From Alopecurus myosuroides (Eukaryota > Streptophyta > Magnoliopsida > Poales > Poaceae): a DNA stretch of 64,000 bases. Shown one piece after another: positions 12,119 to 22,034 of the stretch (positions are counted from its first letter, which is position 1; the number at the start of each line of letters is the position of its first letter). The stretch covers positions 582,147,158 to 582,211,157 of the forward strand of contig CM054057.1 of the NCBI GenBank assembly GCA_028641055.1, read 5' to 3'. The position numbers and the translations under genes were made by a program. The notes beneath the pieces were generated by a model. The model searched no databases, had not been told where the DNA came from, and saw only the letters and a program-made list of their open reading frames with translations.

Positions 12119-13425
12119 CGATGCTTAAATCAATTCGGATCATGTTAGCCATAGCAGCCTATTTCGATTATGAGATATGGCAGATGGATGTCAAGACAGC
12201 TTTCCTTAATGGAAATTTAACTGAGGACGTGTATATGATACAGCCCGAAGGTTTTGTCGATCCAGCTAATGCTGACAAGGTATGCAAACTTCAGAAATCC
12301 ATTTATGGGTTGAAGCAAGCATCTCGGAGTTGGAACATTCGCTTTGATGAGGTAGTCAAATTGTTTGGCTTCATCAAGAGCGATCATGATTCTTGTTTAT
12401 ACAACAAGTTTAGTGGGAGCAAAGTAAACTTTCTAATCTTATATGTGGATGACATATTACTGATTGGAAATGATGTCATGATGTTGCAAGAAACCAAAGA
12501 GTCATTGGAAAGGAGTTTCTCAATGAAGGATTTGGGTGAGGCGACTTACATATTAGGAATCAGGATCTATAGAGATAGATCAAGGCGGCTCATTGGATTG
12601 AGTCAGAGTACTTATCTGGACAAGGTTTTGAAGAAATTCAAAATGGAAGAGTCCAAGAAGGGATTCTTACCGATGTCCCATGGCATAAAACTTAGCAAGA
12701 CTCAGTGTCCTTCGACAACTGATGTGCGAAGTCGGATGAGTGTGATCCCGTATGCTTCGGCAATCGGATCCATCATGTATGCCATGATTTGTACTAGGCC
12801 AGATGTTTCCTATGCTCTAAGTGTTACGAGCAGATATCAGGCTAACCCTGGCGAAGCCCACTGGGCAGCGGTTAAAAACATTCTTAAGTATTTGAGAAAT
12901 ACTAAGGAAATGTTCCTAGTTTATGGAGGTGATGAGGAATTCAGTGTAAAGGGTTACACGGATGCGAGTTATCTCACCGACTCAGATGATTCTCGTTCGC
13001 AATCTGGATACGTGTTCGTGATGAACGGAGGGGCTGTGAGCTGGAAGAGTTCCAAGCAAGATACGGTGTCTGCATCTACAACAGAGGCTGAGTATATTGC
13101 TGCCTCAGAGGCGGCAAAGGAAGCTGTTTGGATCAGGAATCTCCTGATGGATCTTGGTGTGGTTCAGGGCGCGTCCAATCCTTTGGATGTATATTGTGAC
13201 AACAATGGTGCTATCGCACAAGCCAAGGAACCTAGACAACACCAGAAGAACAAACATATACTCATGCGGTACCACCTCATTCGCCAGTTTGTCGAACAAG
13301 GTGATATCAAGTTATGCAAAGTACACACGGATGCAAACATTGCAGATCCGTTGACAAAGGCGCTACCACAGCCTAAGCATGAGGCGCACACGAGAGGTAT
13401 GGGCATTCGATGCCTAGGCATATGA
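12119..13425 (+). pseudogene. Nested Copia RT and RNase H (continuation of pol in the next frame)
   Basis: The continuation after the frameshift is open for 435 codons to TGA at 13423-13425. RT motifs are QMDVKTAFLNG, SIYGLKQASRSW and the catalytic YVDD at residues 108-111 counted from the Met at 12121. RNase H motifs are KGYTDASY, STTEAEYIA and DNNGAIA. Apart from the single missing base at about 12113-12115 no lesion was seen. The Met at 12121 lies inside a conserved RT motif and is not a natural start. Confidence 0.92.
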
Positions 13426-13460
13426 TGCTAGGATGATTGACTCTAGTGCAAGTGGGAGAC

Positions 13461-14799
13461 TGTTGGGAATATGCCCTAGAGGCAATCATGTATGATGTAA
13501 TTCCCATTGTATTCATAAAGTTATTAAGTTGTCCTTGTTTTGAACATCTGATATATGTCATTGAATATGTGATTCGATTGTGGAACTATATATTCATGTT
13601 GTTCATACTAGATTGTCCTTGGTCATTTAGGTTGTGTTGGACACACACCCTAGACTAATGTGAGTGTTGGCTGATGACACGGTTCCACTTGTCATGGGCA
13701 TGGTGATGCCATTCCAACGTTCACGGACTTGGCTAAAGAGTTTAGCAAGTCGGACTGACCCACATTGAGATGCAACGATCAAGTCGTCATTTGCATGTCT
13801 CAATCAATGTAATCCTTAGACCTGAGGTTGTCGCACAATCCGAGTTGTGGATCACCGACTTAGGTTCTGTCAAACGTTGTTCTATGACAAGGCAACTATG
13901 AAGGCAGAGTTCGGGTCGAATGAGAAGCAAGCTGCGTGATGTGGATAATCAAGATGGGATTTTGCCCCTCCGAATGGAGAGATATTCTCTGGGCCCTCTC
14001 GAGTGATATGATTCAGGAAGCATGGCCATGCGTGACTCAGTTAAGTGTTAACTGTGTCGGTTGACTAAGAGTTAGTCAGATGAATCACATGTCACAGATC
14101 GAGAAGAGAGTTGAGCTATTTAAGGGATGACGATAAATCGCCTATAGCTCGACAAGGTATATCGTGAGGCAAAAGGGACTAAGATGAATATCACATTGAA
14201 AGGTATGTCGTCATGACTCAATGGTACTTGGGAGTCGGCACGTTCTGCTAGGAGCCGCTACCGATTGATCGATTGGGAGTTGGACTCCAATCGTGTCCAA
14301 GTCGCCATGAGCCTGCAGGGTCGCACACTTAAGAGCGGGAGCAAGTACTGATTGGGTTGGACCCGAACCGGAAATTAATGGACTGAGTTAGTGAGTCGGA
14401 CTCACAGAGGGAATGGGCCACAAGTGTTGTGCAGCCCATTACCATACGCTATATAAAGAGGGGCGCAGGTTGCCCAGGGGGCACGTCAGTCCACTCTCCC
14501 ATGCGTTGGGAACCCTAGCCCCACTCAGTCCAGCCGCCGCACCGGACTTAGCAGTCCGCCGTCGGAGCTCCTCCTCGTACGTGTGGATACCGGCAGAGGT
14601 GCTGTACGTTCAGCACTTCGACGTTCGAGGGATTGGATCGGCCGGACCGGATCGGATCGTGGGACTGCACTGCCCCGACGCGCTGCATCGATAATCCGCA
14701 CCTGCGCGTCTAGTGGTAATACTCGTGGCCTTCTACCTCGGCTAGATCTTGGAAGCATCGCGTAGAAAAAGTTTTTGTTTATCTCTACGCGTCCCAACA
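13461..14799 (+). repeat. 3' LTR of the nested Angela/BARE-like Copia
   Basis: A 1339-bp LTR immediately after the polypurine tract (13450-13460). It has the TATA box at 14450-14458 and ends in CGTCCCAACA before the TSD GAGGC. Confidence 0.96.
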
Positions 14800-14804
14800 G
14801 AGGC

Positions 14805-15039
14805 CAACACAGAATCCGGCGGTGGCGGCTCGGGGATGACGGGATCCGGCGAGGCAAGCACAGAATCCGGCGGCGTCAGCTTGGACGTTGACAGGGCAGC
14901 GACGGGGACGGTCCACAGCTCGATTTCGAGTAGCACGGGAGCAAGATGAGAGAACGCCGGTGACCGGAGCGGCGAAGCAAGCACGGAGTTGCGACGTGCG
15001 GGAAAGAGGAGAGGAGACCCTAGCTGGGCTCTGATACCA
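14805..15039 (-). other. Outer Copia 5' leader, outer part, with PBS
   Basis: The GC-rich leader of the outer Copia lies between its 5' LTR and the nested element. The minus-strand PBS is the complement of 15028-15039. Confidence 0.85.
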
Positions 15040-15170
15040 TGTTGTGGAAATGGAAAAATGGCAACTAGCATTCACAGGGGGCCAAAGGCCAATACAAGTA
15101 CATGTAGGTAAAGTGCAGGAAACCCCTTATACTACGGGGAAATACAGAAAAGGACTATACATCTCTAACA
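15040..15170 (-). repeat. 5' LTR of the outer Copia
   Basis: A 131-bp LTR almost identical to 604-734 (a two-base difference near 15108-15110). Followed on the minus strand by the tRNA-Met PBS. Confidence 0.95.
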
Positions 15171-15600
15171 ACAACTACACCGGTGCAAAATTTGTATAGT
15201 TTTTAAACTACGCTACGGCATGTCGTAGCTCGTTTACTGAAGTGCTATATTATGCAAACAAATGTTAACGATGTTACCTATAATTCTCGACTTATCGTAT
15301 CTAATTGGTTATTATAATTGTATTGTTGTCTCTGTAGTTGCTTCAAACTAGCGTATATGCTATCTGCTGAAGCAAAATATACTACCTATTTGATTATTCT
15401 GCCTGCATGTTATGCTTCAAACATGTAGAGATCCGTTATGTAGAAATGCTTTCCTCACACATGCTGCTATGTTACTAGTAGAAGCAATTAAACAATGCTT
15501 ACTATGGAAGCTTTATTGTGAGTAAACATAAGCAAAATATAGATACAATGTATATTATTCTGGTTTATGTATCATTTTAGCTTTCCTCATGTACTGATAT

Positions 15601-15798
15601 CATAGTTTTAAATAGCCCGCTATAGCCTCGCTATAGCTCCGATATAGCTGTTTGAGCATGTTGGCGCTAAATGATGTCATGTATAATTTTCCGCTATAAG
15701 CCCGCTATTGCCCGCGATATCTTCGCTATAGCTGTTTTTAGCCCGCTATGACATATATCAGTCAATGTTTTAAATAGCGGGATATACCATATAGCGGC
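15601..15798. repeat. Rearranged hAT-like MITE with inverted second TIR
   Basis: This is the same family as 18928-19109. A left TIR (CATAGTTTTAAATAGCCCGC) starts at 15601 after ACTGATAT (15593-15600). The body follows the other copy to about 15750. Then, instead of the closing end, an outward TIR CAATGTTTTAAATAGCGGG starts at 15763 in the same direction, preceded by ATATCAGT (15755-15762), the reverse complement of the left 8-mer. The short second TIR remnant (to about 15798) joins the NOP58-like exon directly. Confidence 0.75.
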
Positions 15799-17899
15799 TG
15801 CAACAGTTTCAGCCACTGGTTTAGCTTCAGATGCTTTAGCCTTCTCGACCAACAATTTCAATTCTTTTGCTCTGTTTCTCCTAACATAGTGAGCAGACAT
15901 CATAGCGCTGTAGGCTCCCAAGCAACGCCACTTATCCAAAAAGACTTCATATTTATGTCTATCTTTAACCAGCCTCGATACCTCGTCTTCTGAAATCCCC
16001 TGAAAGAGACCATATTTGGACGACATATGTGACAAGTTCCAAACAAATAAACAGCATACATGCAGCTGGGAAGACAATTCACAAAGTGACGTGGACGCAC
16101 AAATTACCTCACAGGAATCGCCAATTTCTTCAGGGCACCATATCGCCTTCATAGCTGTTACAATTTTCAGCAAGGTCCAATCCTCGCAATTGATGCCAGA
16201 CACAAGCTTGATGAGCTGACCTACATTGCGCAAGGGTTCATAATTTTTCTTCTCGACGGAATCACACTCAAACAAGTCGGAAGCCGTCTTAACGATTTGC
16301 TCAGTGACCTGGATACAAATAGGATTACTTCATCACTAAGGCAAGGATGAAAAGGATATATTTTTCTATAGAAGTCGCATACAAGAGTTTGGTATTTCAA
16401 AATGAAGAACTCTGAAGGCATAACACATAAGCTATCATACAGTGCACCACAAAATGACAGAGCTACTAGTTGACTTACCATCTCTGGTTTGACGGCACAA
16501 GCATAACGACTCAAGACAGTATGCAGTCCTTGACTGATTGGGAGGCGGTCTGCTTCTGTCAACGGTGATTTTTCTCTACGCACCAAACTTCGCATCTGAT
16601 ACTGTATTCCCCACATCAACTCCATCACAGCTGGACCATCCACGCAGGGTATGTTCTGAAACAAGTCAACGTGTAAACCTGGCGATCAAAGTAGTCCAAA
16701 AATACAGAGAAACCAGGAGCTTATGCTCACCAATCTTTCTTCAATGATTTTCTTATACTCAGGCTTTCCAACGGCCAGTTTCATCCAAGGAGAGTGCCAC
16801 TTCTTGATCATCTCACCAAGCACTTCGTTAACACCAGTATTTTCCTTAATGGCGTTGGACTTGTCCTCAAAAGTTTGAAATTCTTTCAGCCAAACAAGCT
16901 GATGAAGAAAGAAACAAGGACGAGCACAATTAATTAAATATCATGTCATGCATCTCAATAATCATTGAGGATTATTCAGTAGGTATATCTCAACCGTGAA
17001 GATTGTGCCCACATGTTTGACGTCCGGTTCACATCCAATACTCGAGTAATAATTCACATCAAGTTCAGAAAAAAATGCAAATCGATATGTTTGTTGCAAC
17101 TGAACAGACCACAGTGAAGTTCTTAAGGAGTAGCAGCACATCAAGTCTAAATCGCAGTTGCAGACTTGCAGTCAGTTTTGGTTCATAGCAATACCCCGAC
17201 GGTCCGGTTTCAGCCTGTGCGAACTGATCTGTTAGAAATCTCCTTGCACCGATTGTGGATTTGTTAGCAAAAGTAGTTTCTGGGCGCTCATGCATTAGCG
17301 TAGAGATCGACTACATGCTTTACAAGCAGATTTATGTGGAAAATTGTTGTTAGCCTATTAATAATTCAACTACTAGTAATTACTGAACAGTGTGTTCATG
17401 ACTTCATGTTCCTCCCTCGATGCCAAAAAAAAAAAAAGCAATCTTAAATGAAGCAAGAGTGCTAGCTACGCCCTCCGATCCGAATTAACTGTTGCAAGTT
17501 CTACAAGGATTTCTATATGTTCAGTTCATTTTCCACGTCATTTAAAACGGAGAGACTATTATAAATTTGGTGCCAAACAACAACACAAGGAAATAAATAA
17601 GAACAAGGAGAAGGGAAGCCAAGGAAAGAAGGTGGCAGAGTCGTCACTAACACACAGTGCATCACACTTCTTTGTGAAGCCATCCCATAAAACCTGGAAG
17701 AAACAAGGATCGATGGGAACAGAAACTTAGGATAGAACGAGCAAGCACGACATCGGTAACCAAGGAAGGAAGATCAACGATGGTACCTCCAGGACATCCG
17801 GGCCCTCGATGAGCGACGCACAGCAACGAAGAATCGCGAAACCGGAGGGCGTCTCAAACAGCACGGACATCGTATCATGGAACCAAAGTTTAGCATCGG
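15794..17899 (-). pseudogene. NOP58/NOP5-like gene, truncated at its 3' end
   Basis: Six exons with canonical junctions can be read on the minus strand: 17787-17899 (ATG at 17870-17868), about 17653-17693, 16731-16898, 16479-16655, 16108-16308 and 15794-15999. The N-terminus MSVLFETPSGFAIL and the later CVDGPAVMELMWGIQ, LPISQGLHTVLSRYACAVKP and YEPLRN segments resemble the N-terminal and linker parts of NOP58/NOP5, a core C/D-box snoRNP protein of the nucleolus that guides rRNA methylation. The last exon (GAYSAMMSAHYVRRN, then a Lys/Glu/Ala-rich helix) runs into a MITE fragment. The catalytic-complex Nop domain is missing, so it is either a diverged short paralogue or a truncated pseudogene. 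Confidence 0.65.
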
Positions 17900-17929
17900 C
17901 TGCGAACAAGTATAGAAGACTTAGGCAAA

Positions 17930-18247
17930 CATGCATTGTTAACAAGATAAAAACATGCCTTGCAAAACAAAAAAAACAAGATAAAAACGTGAAGAATACA
18001 GACATCAAGCGTGATGCCAGCCCAAGGCCCCCGAACTTTTTTTTGAGGGACCATGCATCATCGTACGAATCCATGGACAGTTTCATAAGCGGAGCGGCGG
18101 CCCAACCCGTGGTTCTGGACGTCCGCTCGATCCTACCTAGACCTGTCGCGGCTACCGCTGGCAAGACCTAGAACCCTAGCTAGCAACTAGGCACAAATCT
18201 GGTGTTTCCTTTGTCTTTTTGTCATCCTATAATTAGCCGAGTAGAGA
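17930..18247. repeat. Tandem duplication, first copy
   Basis: 17930-18115 is closely similar to 18256-18420 (shared words include 'gccagcccaaggcc', 'catcgtacgaa' and 'tttcataagcg'). 18183-18247 is similar to 19757-19825 ('aggcacaaatctgg', 'cctataattagccgag'). Together they look like one unit duplicated in tandem. It forms the 5' side of the NOP58-like gene. Confidence 0.7.
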
Positions 18248-18610
18248 AAACTTAAGCAACCATGCATGCTTATTGCTTATACCAATATAAAAAACGTAAA
18301 GAATACATACGTCAAGCTTGAAGCCAGCCCAAGGCCACCTAACTCGATTGGTGAACCATCGTACGAAACCACGGACTGTTTTCATAAGCGAAGCGGCGGC
18401 GGTCCAACCCCTCAATTCAGGTTTCAAGCGGCGCGGTACGTCCCGCAGAGCCGTGACGCCGCCCCGCAAAGTAATCCCGCAAACTGTCGCTGGGCCGCCC
18501 GCAAAATTTCTAGCGGGCTGAAGCGGGTAGGCCGCAATGTCCGCGAGTGCGCCGCCGAACTGCCTAACCCGCAACACCTCGTCTCTACGACTCTACCCAA
18601 GCGAGTGATC

Positions 18611-19310
18611 ATGGGTTTGACGGAGCAGAAGCGGCGTGCCGTTCCCGGCGCAGGCGCACATCACGCTGACGCTCACGGTGGCGAATTTGATGCACACCTG
18701 GGCTTCAACAAATTTGTCACCGAGTTCAACTGCATCAGCCTCCTAAATCCTAAGGTCACTGGGCGTGGCCGCTCTCTACGGTTGCCCGGGCTTCGAATTC
18801 ACCTCCGTCCCGGACGGCCTTCCGCGGTCCGGCGCCGACGCCGCCTTGGACATCCCCGACCCCGAGCTTTGCCGATCCACCTCGACCAACTGTCTCTCCC
18901 ACATCAGCGCGCTGGACAGGCTCAACGCATAGTTTTAAATAGCCCGCTATAGCCTCGCTATAGCTCCGATATAGCTGTTTGAGCATGTTGTCGCTAAATG
19001 ATGCCGTGTACAACTTGCCGCTATAACGCCGCTATATCCTGCTATATGTCCGCTAAAGCTGTTTTTAAGAGTCGCCGCTATATGCAATATCCCGCTATTT
19101 AAAACATTGGCTCAACGACACCGCGTCCGGCGCGCCACCGGTGACGTGCCTCGACGCCGTCATGTCGTTCGCCTACAAGGCCGCCAAGGACAACGGCCTG
19201 CCGTGCGCCGCGCTGTGGATGACGCCTAGTGCCTCCGGCTTCATGGCGTACAATTACTACATGAACCTCGTCGAGCAGGGAGTCGTGCCGCTCAAGAACG
19301 AGGCGCAGCC
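18611..19310 (+). pseudogene. UGT85-like UDP-glycosyltransferase pseudogene (N-terminal half)
   Basis: The ATG at 18611 opens MGLTEQKRRAV. The homology then continues through two other frames (PFPAQAHIT, then FVTEFN), so at least two frameshifts lie before 18715. After that, segments typical of the acceptor-binding half of family 1 glycosyltransferases follow: FTSVPDGLPRSGADA, CRSTSTNCL, then after a MITE TCLDAVMSFAYKAA and CAALWMTPSASGFM. Such enzymes transfer sugar from UDP-sugars to small molecules in the cytosol. The C-terminal PSPG donor-binding half is absent. A hAT-like MITE interrupts it at 18928-19109. Confidence 0.85.
18928..19109. mobile_element. hAT-like MITE in the UGT pseudogene
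   Basis: 182 bp with a perfect 8-bp TSD GCTCAACG (18920-18927 and 19110-19117). The ends CATAGTTTTAAATAGC and (rc) CAATGTTTTAAATAGC form imperfect TIRs starting CA. The interior is built from CCGCTATA words. The 8-bp TSD and CA start fit the hAT superfamily. There is no coding capacity. Removing it restores the reading frame of the glycosyltransferase fragment. Confidence 0.88.
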
Positions 19311-19756
19311 CCGGCGTGCCTGGCGTGTGCGACGGCTTCCAACTGCCCGGTCGTCCAGGTACTACAGGAAGGCGTCGCGGTGCCTGAACAGGTCGCCCAC
19401 TACGGCGCCCACCGCCGCGTGTGTGACATAGGTTGAGAGGGCGGAGCTGACGTTCACGTCGCGTGTACGCCGACGACAGCGACGCTGGCGGCCTCGGCCT
19501 CGCGGGAGCCGCGGAAGGACCGGACCTGAGCAGCTCGCAGAGCTTACGAGTTAGGCCAGTGCTCGCCCTGCAGCACGAACACCACGCCGAGGTCATCCCT
19601 GTTGAGCGCGCGGATGGTTGCGCGGCCGCAGTTTGCGGGATGAAGCGGGATGCCGCATGGTTCCGCGTTGATTGTAGCGGGATGCTCCGCTGTTCTTGCA
19701 ATGGATGATTGTCCCGCATGGAACCTATAGCGGACAGCCGCAACCCGCCCCACCTG
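19311..19756. other. GC-rich unidentified fragment and right arm
   Basis: Homology to the glycosyltransferase stops at about 19305. The following GC-rich DNA reads better on the minus strand (segments such as DDLGVVFVLQGEHW and VTHAAVGAVVGDLF, with stops between). I do not recognise a family. 19600-19756 is the repeated 'gcggg' arm described for the surrounding insertion. Confidence 0.35.
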
Positions 19757-19829
19757 CAACTAGCTAGGCACAAATCTGGAGTTTCCTTTCTCATCCTATA
19801 ACTATAATTAGCCGAGTCGGTGAGATTGA

Positions 19830-20640
19830 GAGACAAGGATGACTATTGACGTGTGACTCACCTGTAGCCCTCGGCTTCTTCGCCGGACGAGGAGGAGGGA
19901 GCTCCCCTGACCGCTTCATCGCCGGAGAAGGAGGAGGTTTGCGGCGGCGGCGGCGTATTGGTTTGCCCCAGTTTTTTTTTTCTTTTTGACAAAAAGTCGG
20001 TTTGCACTTAGCAAATACGGAGAGCGAACCATGCTCTGGCGGACGAAAAGTCCCCTCCCGCACCCGTACTCCGTAACTCCTGCTCGCCCTCGCAAAGAAA
20101 AAGAAAAACGCATAACAAATCTCATGGCGCCCGCGCCGCCACCATCGTTCACCTCCCATTACCGCGCGCCGCCCCTGCACCCCGTTCCTGCCAGGCTGCC
20201 AGAACACCCTACTATGTCCGCCATCCTCCCCACGTCGCCCTACCTGCGCTTCCCCTGCCGCCTGCCTATACCAGTGGCCCATCTTCCATGCGCCCGCCGG
20301 TAACGTTGCAGGGAGCGGCGTCTCCTTGCGAGCTTCCTCCACCACATCCTCAACGCCGACAAGGTCGGGAAGCCCCACACCGAGGACTTCGACTCCGCCT
20401 AGATCCTCGCCACCACAAGGATAATAAATATGTGAGATTTTGATTCCGCCAGGTCTTCGACGAATTGCGTCTGTGACGCTGGAGGGTACGTATTTCGTTG
20501 CATGCATGGATGGGACGGGGTAGATGGAAGGAGAAGTTGTTTCTTGTGTAGGAGCAGGAGACCTTGCATGCAACATGAGTAGGCATGATAGTTGGACGTC
20601 CCCACTAGAGGAAGAAGAAAAATAGGACGTCCATCTCCGC
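19830..20640. other. CpG-rich island, possible first exon of an unidentified gene
   Basis: The GC-rich DNA has ORFs on both strands. On the plus strand ATG 20124 begins an Ala/Pro-rich stretch. A possible short exon (20458-20489) lies between 'ttccgccag' and a 'gtacgt' donor, and another could begin at 21074 after 'tattttctag' and stop soon after. The pieces do not join into a recognisable protein, so no gene is called. Confidence 0.25.
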
Positions 20641-22030
20641 TATCTCTTCACGCTTGTCTAGATTTTGTTCTCTGATCTTTCTTCACGCGGGTACAGATTT
20701 TGTTCTCTCATCTCACTTCACAACGGTGCAGATTTGCAGATTTGCAGACTTGGTGATATAGGTGCAGACATGAGAGCTTCACGGTTTGTACCTCGACATC
20801 AAACTCATGGAAATCACAGGGATAGAATAGTTCAGCCAAGGCATTTGTTGGAATGGCCACACAACATTACTTTTTTCCTGATTGTGATAAAATAAGAAGC
20901 AACAAGTAATAGCTCACATAATTTAAGGGAGTTGTTATAATCTGGACCATATAGTTCGATTAAATGTAGGAGCTGATTCTGTTGAAAGAGTAAGTGGGAA
21001 GACATTGCTAGCTTAGTGTTACTATATGATCAATAATTTACAATGCAGGACTAATATCTTCATGTATTTTCTAGGTCGAGTCGATTCCAGCGAACTATGA
21101 TCTCTGACCCGGTTTGGATTTTGCCACGTTCATGAGCCTGAGGGCTTGGGCTCGACCTCCACGATGCTGGTTGGATGGAATCTCCAAGTATTTGATATTT
21201 GTCTCTGTAGCAGATTGTGTCGGCTGTAACATTGTAGGAAGGGAAGAAGTGATGATGATTGCAAAAGGATGTGTTTCATAATTACTCTTATTGCAATACT
21301 AGAAAGTATGTAAGGATTTGGCGAGGGAGCTTTTATGTTTTTCTTATGGAAGTGTTTACACATATTTTTCCTGACTGATTGCATGTGTACAGAAACTATA
21401 CGGAACTAAAGAGCTTGCTCAAGTGGAATCAGAGTCTTCAAAATACATTATATTCCCGATTAATCTCTTTTATATATCCAACTTTCCTCTGTAGATAGAG
21501 TTATATTTGGGCATATATATCAAAATCTCACAATATCAATAATTACAGTCTGTAACAACTGAAGCAGCTTTACAGTTCTAAGACCTTGCACCTGCTTTAA
21601 CTTCAGCTGCATTATTGTGATTTTACTTTTTTTGCATTGTCAGGCTCCATCGCAGGGATATGTGTTGAACATTTCAAAAACACCATCTAAAATATTGGAT
21701 GTTTAGGTTAGATTACTTTTTAGGGCTTTACTATTTACATTGTTCAATGGTAGTGAAACTGATTTATTGTTAAGAAGTATTGCCTTCTTTATGTAAATGA
21801 TATTAGTTACAAACTTTGTTGGTCATTTAACTCAACCACTTAGGAAGTTCTCAAATTATTAAGTGTTCTGCCGGTGCTTTTACGGTGCTCCTTAACAATT
21901 GTGGACTCGGGAAGCAATCAGGACTGGACTATGCAATTATGAGTGGTCGCATAACGTGAAGCCTGTGGTTTATATGTTTCATTGTTCGATACTGATCTCT
22001 GCAGATGGAAATTGTGTGTTTCTCTATTTT
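20641..22030. other. AT-rich intergenic or intronic DNA
   Basis: No gene, RNA or element ends were recognised. There is a short tandem similarity near 20641-20720 ('cacgcttgtctagattttgttctctgatc' type words). Confidence 0.4.
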
Positions 22031-22034
22031 CGCG

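Larger units (their letters stand above)
6785..14799 (+). mobile_element. Nested full-length Angela/BARE-like Copia retrotransposon
   Basis: A complete 8.0-kb element in the 5' leader of the outer Copia, with a perfect 5-bp TSD GAGGC (6780-6784 and 14800-14804). The LTRs are 1335 and 1339 bp, start TGTTGGGAATATGCCC and end CGTCCCAACA. By eye they differ at about ten bases plus one 4-bp indel, which suggests a recent insertion. The PBS TGGTATCAGAGC starts at 8121 and the PPT AAGTGGGAGAC ends at 13460. A long leader (8136-9484) precedes one gag-pol frame broken once at 12113-12118. It is oriented opposite to its host element. Confidence 0.96.
604..15170 (-). mobile_element. Outer Ty1/Copia LTR retrotransposon (minus strand), with two nested insertions
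   Basis: The left and right LTRs are both 131 bp (604-734, 15040-15170), bounded by TG...CA, and differ by eye at two adjacent bases. On the minus strand the primer-binding site (rc of 15028-15039, TGGTATCAGAGC, complementary to initiator tRNA-Met) follows the right LTR, and a purine tract (rc of 735-748) precedes the left LTR. The flanks are GCAAC (599-603) and ACAAC (15171-15175), a 4 of 5 TSD match. The order gag, protease, integrase, RT, RNase H is the Copia order. Removing the nested full element (6785-14799) and solo LTR (2643-3967) leaves about 5.2 kb. Coding regions carry stops and frameshifts, so it is not autonomous. Confidence 0.95.
18256..19825. repeat. Tandem duplication, second copy, carrying a 1.3-kb insertion
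   Basis: The second copy of the unit is split: its left part is 18256-18420 and its right part 19757-19825. Between them lies about 1.34 kb with GC-rich 'cccgc' arms (18421-18600 and 19600-19756), a UGT pseudogene and an unidentified fragment. The arms share the word 'cagtttgcgggat' in opposite orientation, so the insertion may be a transposable element that carries gene pieces. No clean TIR or TSD was established. Confidence 0.5.

Noticed and set aside
19099..19836. A 245-codon minus-strand ORF
   Set aside because: It crosses a MITE and UGT coding sequence on the opposite strand, so it is at least partly a shadow frame. A real fragment on that strand at 19311-19610 remains possible and is noted separately.
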